A stretch of DNA of 8,937 nt from Actinomycetota bacterium (GTDB lineage: Bacteria; Actinomycetota; Thermoleophilia; Gaiellales; Gaiellaceae). Of this stretch, positions 1 through 5,964 are shown in pieces; within the stretch, counting starts at the first letter, position 1, and the number at the start of each line of letters is the position of its first letter. The DNA lies in assembly GCA_013811645.1 (NCBI GenBank), contig JACCUU010000282.1:1-8937 (forward strand). The letters run 5' to 3'. The notes under the pieces are model-generated. The model had not been told where the DNA came from and made no database searches. It worked only from the letters and a program-made list of their open reading frames with translations. A program made the translations under genes and the position numbers.

Positions 1-104
1 TCCATCATCCGGATCGCGAGGTCGAGTGCCTGCAGCTTGGACTCGCGCTTGATCGAGCGTTTCGCGAGCGTGGCCGCGCGCTCCTCGAGCGCGACCGCAT
101 CCAC
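1..104 (-). CDS. deoC: Deoxyribose-phosphate aldolase, N-terminal fragment (cut by window edge)
   Basis: Only the first 34 codons are visible; the gene runs off the left edge. The readable peptide contains LEERAATLAKRSIKRESKLQ followed by ALDLAIRMM. This closely resembles the N-terminal lead-in I remember from actinobacterial DeoC proteins, just before their conserved DLTTLEGADTPGKV segment, which lies outside the window. DeoC cleaves 2-deoxyribose 5-phosphate to acetaldehyde and glyceraldehyde 3-phosphate in deoxynucleoside catabolism, which fits a cluster that also carries cytidine deaminase. The catalytic lysine region is not visible. The same frame is closed upstream by the TAG of the cyclase gene, and no in-frame ATG exists between that stop and the conserved block. 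The GTG at 102-104 is therefore the best start, though it has no clear ribosome binding site. Some resemblance to homologues seems to continue a few residues upstream, so a CTG at 120-122 is possible. The identification is moderately secure; the start is not. Confidence 0.66.
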   Translation of the reverse strand, partial: MDAVALEERAATLAKRSIKRESKLQALDLAIRMM

Positions 105-176
105 GGAGCCGACGCGCGGCAGCCGAGGCCCCGCCGGGAGCTCGAACCCACCGATGAGTGCGGGTGCCTGCGCGAT

Positions 177-3100
177 CTAGCGAGTGTAGATGCGAGTTGG
201 CCTTGTGCCGAGCTGTTGCTCGAGCGCCTGAGCGCTCGCGAGCTCGGAAGGCTCTGCGTCGCCGCCGTCGACCAGGAGTCGCAGGCACTTGAGCCGCAGC
301 CAAGGCAGGTCGTGCGCGCAGAGAAGTCGGGCGCATTCGCGGACGACTGTGAATGCACCGGTCTCCGCGAGCGCGATGCGCGCCTCCAGCAGCTCGCGAG
401 CCGCCGTGCCGGTAGACGAAGGCTCTCGCTCGAGGGTGGCCGCAAAGATCTCGAGCGCGCGGCGCGCTTGGACAAGCTGGCCTCGTGCGAGACCCTCGGC
501 GACGACGACGTCGACCGCTTCGAACCAGGAAGGCAAGCCGCCTCCTTCCGCGATCGACGGCTCGAGGCGCTCGAGGTCGACTCGAAATCCTGTCGTGAGA
601 CCCACCTGGCCGATGAGGACGTCGACCGCGGATCGGGAGATCAGCCCGTACGGCGTTTCCGGAAAGCCGAGAGGCTCGTACCAGGCGACTGCGCGCTCGA
701 GCGTCGCCCGATCGCCGCGAGCGGCCGCAATGGGCACCACGACGAACCACGAGCGCGCGGCGACGCGGTGGTAACTTCGAGTCTCCGCCAGGTCCACCGC
801 GCAGAGGCCGGCTGCGAGTGCTTCGTCCCAACGCCCGCGGGCGAACTCCGCTTCCGAAACGTAGTAGTCAGCCCACGCGCCGGGCTCATCGAGTTCGTGC
901 GCCTTCGCGAACGACGCGAGGCGCGCAGCGCCCGCAATGGTGCCGCCGAGGTCGTCCGGAAGACAGATTCCAGCCAATGTTCGGCGCGCTTCGGCCACGT
1001 CGGGCCAGCGTCGCAGTTCGTGCGCAATACGTTCGATCTCGGCCCACGCCGTGCGCATCCCGTCGAGGTCAGGCTCATCCCACACGATCCACATGCGTGT
1101 CTCGAGCTCGAGCTCGGGATCCCCGATCCTGCGCGCGATCTCCAGCGCGCGTGCGCGATCGGCTTCGGTCTTCTGCCACTCCTCGTCGCCGATCATGGCC
1201 GCACCCCGGATTCGGGTCAGAAGCAGACGCGCGCTTACCGCGTCGTCGCGATCGCCGAGTTCCGCCAATGACTCCACGGCCAGCCGAACGACGTCATGAA
1301 ACCGCAGCTGTTGGGCAAGGATGTTTCCGACGAGCGCGACCGCACGTGACGCGTCCTCTCGTATGTCCTCGAGAGAGAGTGAACCGTCACGGAGGCAATC
1401 CCAATAGACAGCGAGTGCCGTCTCGGCCGTCTGCAGCCCTGTTGTCATGTCCGCCGTGAAGGCGGTCGCGCGCGCCAACCCCATGAGGCGCCTCGCTCGA
1501 TCCGCCGGGAGATCCGGCGACGTGAGCCCGATCGAGCGCTCGAACAACGACGCCGCAGCTTCGTACGCGGCCGCCGCGAGCGCAGCCAGACCGGCTCGCT
1601 CGAACCAGCCCGCGGCGAGCACGACAGCCACTTCCCTCGTCAGCCCATCGCCGAGATCCGGTGCCAGCGTCGGAGTCGAGTCGAGCGACGCCGCATAGTG
1701 TCGACCGATGACTTCGGCCACCTCGTCGAGGTTGTCCGCCCCGACTTCCTCGAGCCACCGAGCCATCCGAACGTGAAGGCGCGCGCGCTCCGCGCGCGAG
1801 AGGCTCGCGTACCCGACGTCACGCAGGAGCGCGTGTCGGATGACGAACGACTCTCCCAGGAGGTCGTCTGCGATTGGGCCGGCGACGATTCCCCGCCGCT
1901 GCAGCGCGGCGATGCCCTCTCCGTCGTCAGCTCCCAGCCTCCCCAGTACGTCGCGTGGGAACTGCCTTCCGGCCACCGATGCCCGGCGGATCACCGACCG
2001 TGCGCTCTCGGGAAGATCGTCGAGCTGCGCCGCGTACACGCTCTGGACCGTCGAGGGCAGTTCGACGTCATCGATCGTGCGCGCCAACCGCCAGCCCGAC
2101 GTCGATCGCCCGAGCAGCCCACTGCCGACCCAGGATCGCAGCAGCTCCTCGACGAACAAGGGGTTGCCTCCCGATCGCTCCGCAAGGCGCTCGATGAGCT
2201 CTCCCGGGAGGGCGTCCCCGACGAGAGCCCTGACGAGCTCGGTCGTCGACGGTTGCGAGAGCGGTTCGAGCTCGAGCACCTCGCCGCTCGAAATCCAGTC
2301 GGCATCGGAATCGAGAAGCGACGGCCTCGAAGTGCAGACGATAAGGCGCCCGGTGCCGTCAGTCGCCGACCCCAGGAACGCCCTGTAGTCGCTCCCAGAC
2401 CAATGGACATCCTCCACCAGCCATACCTCAGGACGATCGTCGAGGGCTGCGATTCCCGCGGACCAGGCGGCGAAACGGGCAGAGCGCCGCGCGTCCGTTC
2501 CCCCGAGGTCGGCTCCGTCCTCCGAGACACCGATCAGAGCGGCCAACTCGTCCGCGACCACGAGCGCGCGCTCGTTGCCGAGTCTCTTTGCCAGCGTCTG
2601 GCGGATCGCTTCGGCGTCGCCAATACCCGCACTCACGAGCGCGTGCTTGACGAGCTCGGCAGCAGGACGAAACACCGATAGGGCGTCAGGTCGCACGCGC
2701 GCTCGCCGAACTGCGGCGCCGCGCGCGGCTGCAAGCTTCGCGACCTCATCCAGAAGCCGCGACTTGCCAGTGCCGGGGGGAGCAATGACGGTGAGCTGCC
2801 GCGACGCGCCAAGTACGCACTGCTCGAGCGTGTCGGCTACGAGAGAGAGTTCTGCAGCGCGACCGATTGTCGGTGCGGTGAGCGCTCCCATCGCCCGCTC
2901 GCGCTCCGGTTCAGAAAGCAGCTTTACCGCACGAGACGCGCGGACGGGTTGAGCCTTGCCTTTCAACTCGAGATCGGTGGCCGGTTCGAGGTCGACCGCG
3001 TGGGCGACAGCCAACGCAGTCTCCGGGCCGAGCAAGAGGCCGTTCAGAGGAGCGGCCGACTGCAGTCGAGCGGCAGTGTTGACAACGTCTCCCGTCACCA

Positions 3101-3509
3101 TCGCCTCGCCCGTTGACGGTGCTGGGTGCACGACTGCCTCTCCGGTATTTACGCCCACGCGAACATGGAGCGCGCCATCCTCGAGCCCGATCCGCGTTGC
3201 GAGCTGTTCGATAGCTCCGATGACCGCGAGCCCGCACCTCACGGCGCGCTCCGCGTCCTGCTCCCCTGCAGTCGGAACGCCGAAGACGGCTACAGCAGCG
3301 TCGCCTATGAACTTCTCCAGCGTCCCTCCGTGCCGGCCGACAGCTTGACGCACCGCCTCGAAGTACGCGTTCTGGACGATTGCCACGTCCTCCGCGTCGA
3401 GTCGTTCCGAGAGCGAGGTGAAGCCTGCGAGGTCGCAGAAGACGACGGTGACCACTCTCCGCTCGATCTCGCCCCGCTGCGCCTCGGCGGAGGCGCCAGA
3501 CCCGGTCAC
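177..3509 (-). CDS. Class III adenylate/guanylate cyclase with AAA-type ATPase and TPR-like region
   Basis: A 1110-residue cytoplasmic signalling protein with no visible signal peptide or membrane segment. Residues 17-195 are a class III cyclase domain: VVFCDLAGFT carries metal-binding D26, EKFIGD carries K66 and the second metal aspartate D70, and GDVVNTAARL carries the transition-state residues N144 and R148. These catalytic positions look intact, so cAMP (or cGMP) synthesis is plausible. Residues 212-460 are a STAND/AAA_16-like ATPase with Walker A APPGTGKS (243-250), Walker B VWLVEDVHW (362-370) and the family motif GNPLFVEELL (448-457). The remainder, from about 590, is alanine-rich and helical, consistent with degenerate TPR repeats. 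Related mycobacterial proteins (Rv0386, Rv1358, Rv2488c) add a C-terminal LuxR DNA-binding domain; none is seen here. The GTG start overlaps the era TGA by 4 nt (GTGA), which suggests translational coupling, and any Shine-Dalgarno is weak. The input signal is unknown. The domain call is firm; the cellular role is not. Confidence 0.93.
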   Translation of the reverse strand: MTGSGASAEAQRGEIERRVVTVVFCDLAGFTSLSERLDAEDVAIVQNAYFEAVRQAVGRHGGTLEKFIGDAAVAVFGVPTAGEQDAERAVRCGLAVIGAIEQLATRIGLEDGALHVRVGVNTGEAVVHPAPSTGEAMVTGDVVNTAARLQSAAPLNGLLLGPETALAVAHAVDLEPATDLELKGKAQPVRASRAVKLLSEPERERAMGALTAPTIGRAAELSLVADTLEQCVLGASRQLTVIAPPGTGKSRLLDEVAKLAAARGAAVRRARVRPDALSVFRPAAELVKHALVSAGIGDAEAIRQTLAKRLGNERALVVADELAALIGVSEDGADLGGTDARRSARFAAWSAGIAALDDRPEVWLVEDVHWSGSDYRAFLGSATDGTGRLIVCTSRPSLLDSDADWISSGEVLELEPLSQPSTTELVRALVGDALPGELIERLAERSGGNPLFVEELLRSWVGSGLLGRSTSGWRLARTIDDVELPSTVQSVYAAQLDDLPESARSVIRRASVAGRQFPRDVLGRLGADDGEGIAALQRRGIVAGPIADDLLGESFVIRHALLRDVGYASLSRAERARLHVRMARWLEEVGADNLDEVAEVIGRHYAASLDSTPTLAPDLGDGLTREVAVVLAAGWFERAGLAALAAAAYEAAASLFERSIGLTSPDLPADRARRLMGLARATAFTADMTTGLQTAETALAVYWDCLRDGSLSLEDIREDASRAVALVGNILAQQLRFHDVVRLAVESLAELGDRDDAVSARLLLTRIRGAAMIGDEEWQKTEADRARALEIARRIGDPELELETRMWIVWDEPDLDGMRTAWAEIERIAHELRRWPDVAEARRTLAGICLPDDLGGTIAGAARLASFAKAHELDEPGAWADYYVSEAEFARGRWDEALAAGLCAVDLAETRSYHRVAARSWFVVVPIAAARGDRATLERAVAWYEPLGFPETPYGLISRSAVDVLIGQVGLTTGFRVDLERLEPSIAEGGGLPSWFEAVDVVVAEGLARGQLVQARRALEIFAATLEREPSSTGTAARELLEARIALAETGAFTVVRECARLLCAHDLPWLRLKCLRLLVDGGDAEPSELASAQALEQQLGTRPTRIYTR

Positions 3510-4360
3510 AGCCGCTCGAGCATCCTCGGGTCACGCCGCCACTTGGGGCGCACCTTGACCACGAGCTCGAGGAATACCGAGTGCCCCACGAGCGCCTCCA
3601 CCTCGGGTCGCGCGCGCGTGCCGATCTCGCGCACCATGGCGCCTTTCTTTCCCACGAGGATTCCCTTCTGCGACTCCGCCTCGACGTACACGAACGCGCG
3701 CACAACCCGTTCCCCGATCTCGTCGACCTCGACCATGATCGCGTGCGGGACCTCGTCCCGCGTCAGCCGGAGCGCCTTTTCACGGATCACCTCGCTCACG
3801 CGCTCCTCGAGTGTGAGATTCGTCTTCTGCTCGCCGGGGAAGTAGGCCGGACCCTCAGGGAGCAGGAAGACGAGATCGCCGCGAAGCTCGTCCACGCCAT
3901 CCTTCGTCACCGCGCTCACCGGGTGCAGTGCGTGGAAGTCGCCGAGCTGCGAGGCCGCCTGCATCTGTGAGAACACGTGTCCGCGCTTCAGCCGGTCGAT
4001 CTTGTTCAGGGCGATCACGACGGGCTTCTCGAGCCCGAACACGCGCCGGGCGACGAAGCGGTCGCCGGCTCCGATCCGAGCGCGGGCGTCGACGACCAAG
4101 AGCACGGCATCCACGTCCTCGAACGACGCGTCGACCGTCTCCTGCATCTTCTCGGTCAACGCATCGAGCGGGCGCTGGAAGCCCGGAAGATCGACGAGCG
4201 TGAGCTGATGATCAGGCCCGTTGGCGACGCCGAAGAGCCGGCGCCGGGTCGTGTTGGGCACGTCCGAGGTGATCGCGACCTTTTCGCCGCAGAGGGCGTT
4301 GACGAGCGTCGACTTGCCGACGTTCGGCCGGCCCGCGACGGCCACGAGACCGGACTTCAC
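3506..4360 (-). CDS. era: GTPase Era
   Basis: A ribosome-associated GTPase that binds the 3' end of 16S rRNA through a KH domain and assists 30S maturation. With the start chosen here it has 284 residues, a normal Era length. GTPase motifs are G1 GRPNVGKS (10-17), G2 NTTRRR (around 36-41), G3 DLPG (57-60, where most Era proteins have DTPG), G4 NKID (119-122) and G5 SA (149-150). The KH-domain GxxG loop is GKKG (237-240), and the protein ends with the family-typical basic tail and MLERL. The open frame extends 7 codons further up to a GTG at 4379-4381, but AAAAGGAGG sits inside that extension, 5 nt before the GTG at 4358-4360. The latter is therefore clearly the better start. The TGA overlaps the cyclase GTG by 4 nt. 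Upstream is a 112-nt gap to cdd, the largest in the window, which may contain era's own promoter. Confidence 0.97.
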   Translation of the reverse strand: MKSGLVAVAGRPNVGKSTLVNALCGEKVAITSDVPNTTRRRLFGVANGPDHQLTLVDLPGFQRPLDALTEKMQETVDASFEDVDAVLLVVDARARIGAGDRFVARRVFGLEKPVVIALNKIDRLKRGHVFSQMQAASQLGDFHALHPVSAVTKDGVDELRGDLVFLLPEGPAYFPGEQKTNLTLEERVSEVIREKALRLTRDEVPHAIMVEVDEIGERVVRAFVYVEAESQKGILVGKKGAMVREIGTRARPEVEALVGHSVFLELVVKVRPKWRRDPRMLERL

Positions 4361-4365
4361 GGACG

Positions 4366-4374
4366 CCTCCTTTT
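4366..4374 (-). promoter_or_regulatory. Strong ribosome binding site of era
   Basis: The minus strand reads AAAAGGAGG with a 5-nt spacer to the GTG at 4358-4360. It is one of the two best Shine-Dalgarno matches in the window, and it decides the start of era by ruling out the longer reading from 4381. Confidence 0.85.
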
Positions 4375-4402
4375 GGGGCACCCCAGCCCACCACCCACTG
4401 CG

Positions 4403-4408
4403 ATCCTA
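4403..4408 (-). promoter_or_regulatory. Possible -10 element of a promoter for era and downstream genes
   Basis: The minus strand of the cdd-era spacer contains TAGGAT, an acceptable actinobacterial -10 hexamer, in an unusually AT-rich patch (ATTTTCTCGTTAGGAT). Transcription starting about 7 nt downstream would give a leader of roughly 36 nt before the era GTG. The only -35-like hexamer, TTGTCC at 4430-4435, is 21 nt away, which is too far for a standard promoter. The call therefore rests on the -10 and the position alone. Confidence 0.25.
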
Positions 4409-4445
4409 ACGAGAAAATGCGCGCGCATGGGACAACGCTTCGTGG

Positions 4446-4464
4446 AAAAAGCGCATCGATCGCT
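4446..4464 (-). terminator. Weak terminator-like hairpin after cdd
   Basis: Nine nucleotides after the cdd stop the minus strand reads AGCG, a 7-nt loop, CGCT and then a run of five T. The final T of the right arm is also the first of the run. A flanking GTGG/CCAC pair could lengthen the stem, with TTTT as a bulge. The stem is short for an intrinsic terminator, so at most partial termination is likely. Confidence 0.22.
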
Positions 4465-4472
4465 CCACAGGC

Positions 4473-4859
4473 TCACGGGAGAGCCGATGCCTCGAAGGAC
4501 TCCGGAAGGAGCTCCCTCGGGGTCATCGTGACGACCCGGCCGCCGTTTCGAAAGACCACCGACTCGACTCCCATCTCCAGAAGCCACTGCCGACAGCCGC
4601 CGCACGGCGAAGCGGTGATCGCAGCCGTGACGAAGTCGCCCGGCCGGTATCCCTCCGCGACAGCGCGCGCGAACGCCGTGCGCTCTGCGCAGACTCCGAG
4701 CGGATATGCCGCGTTCTCGACGTTGACGCCCTCGATCACCCGACCGTCCCGCGCGAGAACGGCGCACCCGACCTGGAACTGCGAGTATGGCGCGTACGCC
4801 CGCTCGGCGGCGGCGTCGGCAAGGGCGAGAAGCTCGGCGTAGGTCGGAACGGCGCTCAT
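4473..4859 (-). CDS. cdd: Cytidine deaminase
   Basis: A zinc enzyme of pyrimidine salvage that hydrolytically deaminates cytidine and deoxycytidine to uridine and deoxyuridine. It has 128 residues, typical of the homotetrameric short form. Visible motifs are YSQFQVGCAV (25-34), the substrate-binding segment NVENAAYPLG (46-55), the CAE motif with zinc ligand C57 and catalytic E59, and PCGGCRQ (85-91) with zinc ligands C86 and C89. All catalytic residues are present. The ATG at 4857-4859 overlaps the stop of the DgkA-PAP2 gene by 4 nt (ATGA), which indicates translational coupling. The open frame continues far upstream, but that part is a shadow of the neighbouring gene and has no cytidine deaminase character. 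A deoC-like gene further downstream in the same orientation gives a second pyrimidine-salvage step. The position just before era is the usual one in many bacteria. Confidence 0.97.
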   Translation of the reverse strand: MSAVPTYAELLALADAAAERAYAPYSQFQVGCAVLARDGRVIEGVNVENAAYPLGVCAERTAFARAVAEGYRPGDFVTAAITASPCGGCRQWLLEMGVESVVFRNGGRVVTMTPRELLPESFEASALP

Positions 4860-5575
4860 CCGAAGGCCTGGAAGAGGACGAGTGTCGTGAGCGCCCCGAG
4901 CGCGCCACCGCTTGCCACCTCGGAGGCGGAGTGGACTCCGGTCTCGACGCGTGTCTGGGCCACGAGCAGAGCCATGATGAAGGCCAGCGAGGAAATCAGG
5001 AAGCGGTGCGAGGAGTCGTCCAGGATCAGCGTCATCGCCATCCATCCGGCGAACGCGACCGCCGCGTGCCCCGACGGCAGCCCACCGCGAAGCGGTGTGC
5101 CGCGGCCCGTGTACGCCTTCACCGCGATGACGAGGATCACCGTCAGCGCGAGTGAGACGAGCGTCAGCTCGGCCGGAGCATCGCTCAGCCCGTCGAGGAA
5201 CCGCGAGCTGCGGTCGGCGACCTCGCCCGAGAAGACGAGATAGCCGACTGCCATCGCGTTCAGGGCAGCGATCAGCACCGCCCCGGCGGCGATGTCCTTC
5301 GCCAGCTTGGCCATCGGGTCGAAGGAGGTGGAGGCGACGTCCACCGCCGCCTCGATGGCCGTGTTCACCAGCTCGGCCACGAGCACGAACGTGATCGCGA
5401 GCAGGAGCACCATCAGCTCGAGCTTGGATACGCCGAACGCGACCGCGGCGACCAGCACCGCAGCGGCGATCGAGAAGTGGATCCAGAGGTTGCGCTGCGT
5501 GCGCAGCGCATGGATGACACCCTCGACCGCGTGGTTGAAGCTCTGGAAGAGCGAGGGGCTGCGCTGCGCGTTCAT
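4856..5575 (-). CDS. DgkA-type lipid kinase fused to a PAP2 phosphatase domain
   Basis: A 239-residue integral membrane protein. Residues 1-115 are a DgkA-like kinase (diacylglycerol or undecaprenol kinase): hydrophobic helices at about 33-49, 53-70 and 96-116, the signature ELVNTAIEAAVD (68-79), and KDIAAGAVL (93-101). Residues 137-239 are a PAP2 phosphatase: helices near 138-153, 171-185, 192-207 and the C-terminus, with KAYTGRGTPL (153-162), PSGH (167-170) and TRVETGVHSASE (208-219). PSGH supplies the general acid-base histidine, and R209/H215 match the third PAP2 motif. E219 stands where most PAP2 enzymes have aspartate. The two halves suggest recycling between lipid alcohols and lipid phosphates, for example undecaprenol/undecaprenyl phosphate for wall synthesis; the actual substrate is not shown by the sequence. 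The ATG at 5573-5575 overlaps the ybeY stop by 4 nt. An open frame upstream of this ATG lacks membrane or kinase character and is excluded. Confidence 0.92.
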   Translation of the reverse strand: MNAQRSPSLFQSFNHAVEGVIHALRTQRNLWIHFSIAAAVLVAAVAFGVSKLELMVLLLAITFVLVAELVNTAIEAAVDVASTSFDPMAKLAKDIAAGAVLIAALNAMAVGYLVFSGEVADRSSRFLDGLSDAPAELTLVSLALTVILVIAVKAYTGRGTPLRGGLPSGHAAVAFAGWMAMTLILDDSSHRFLISSLAFIMALLVAQTRVETGVHSASEVASGGALGALTTLVLFQAFG

Positions 5576-5952
5576 CGAACGGCGTGCACCTGCTCCCGCC
5601 CGTCCATCTCGTCGCCGTGATCGAACCCGAGCAGGTGCAACAGACCGTGGACGAGCGGCGCTTGCCACTCCTCGCCAACCACCGCGGGGCAGAGGACGAC
5701 GTCACCGAGAGCCCTCGGTACCCCCTCTGGAAGCTCGTCGCGGCCGTCGAGCGGAAACGAGAGCACGTCGGTCGCCTCGTCGATCCCGAGATGCTCGCCC
5801 TTGAGCTGGCGCATCTCCTCCCGCGCCACGAACGCGATCCCGAGCTCGCCGTCCGCGATGCCTTCCGCGGCGAGCACTCGTCGGGCGAGATCCGCTGCCT
5901 CCGCCTCCGCGACCTTCGCCCCGCTTCGGTTCTGCGTCTCGACCACGATCAC
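5572..5952 (-). CDS. ybeY: Endoribonuclease/rRNA maturation factor YbeY
   Basis: A small zinc metalloprotein needed for 16S rRNA 3'-end processing and 70S quality control. With a GTG start at 5950-5952 it has 126 residues, shorter than the roughly 155 of E. coli YbeY, yet it contains all hallmark motifs: TDVLSFPLD (61-69), LGDVVLCP (82-89) and the zinc site HGLLHLLGFDH (102-112) with H102, H106 and H112. The GTG is chosen because GGTGAGG lies 5 nt upstream and because residues before it are low-complexity and unlike YbeY. The phoH stop codon lies inside this Shine-Dalgarno sequence, so the two genes are 7 nt apart and probably coupled. The 3' end overlaps the DgkA-PAP2 start (ATGA). Placement next to phoH and close to era is the classical arrangement. 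Confidence 0.95.
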   Translation of the reverse strand: MIVVETQNRSGAKVAEAEAADLARRVLAAEGIADGELGIAFVAREEMRQLKGEHLGIDEATDVLSFPLDGRDELPEGVPRALGDVVLCPAVVGEEWQAPLVHGLLHLLGFDHGDEMDGREQVHAVR

Positions 5953-5957
5953 GGACG

Positions 5958-5964
5958 CCTCACC
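5958..5964 (-). promoter_or_regulatory. Ribosome binding site of ybeY, overlapping the phoH stop
   Basis: The minus strand reads GGTGAGG, then 5 nt, then the ybeY GTG. The TGA at 5960-5962 within this motif is the phoH stop codon, so ribosomes terminating phoH sit on the ybeY start region. The adjacent 13 nt (GAGGCGTCCGTGA, 5949-5961) is identical to the start region of era at 4357-4369. Confidence 0.65.

Noticed and set aside
1095..1115. Short tandem CGAGCT repeats
   Set aside because: This is the codon pattern of Glu-Leu rich helix (LELE) in the cyclase TPR-like region, not an independent repeat element.
216..1271. Plus-strand open frame of 351 codons opposite the cyclase
   Set aside because: Its product is arginine- and alanine-rich low-complexity sequence with no family motif, and it is fully antisense to a gene with clear domains. 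It is a high-GC frame shadow.
1779..1800. Alternating CG-rich inverted repeat (GCGCGCG...CGCGCGC)
   Set aside because: It lies inside the cyclase coding region, encodes ordinary RAERARLH residues, and such repeats are expected in this base composition.
1698..2681. Plus-strand open frame of 327 codons
   Set aside because: Antisense to the cyclase ATPase region, with no recognisable motif and no ribosome site. It is a shadow of codon bias.
4361..4381. Longer Era start at GTG 4379-4381
   Set aside because: The added codons contain the AAAAGGAGG ribosome binding site itself, perfectly spaced for the GTG at 4358-4360.
4860..5705. Upstream extension of the cdd reading frame to 410 codons
   Set aside because: The extra 282 residues are arginine/glycine-rich and lie over the DgkA-PAP2 gene. 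The ATG at 4857-4859 gives a complete normal-length cytidine deaminase.
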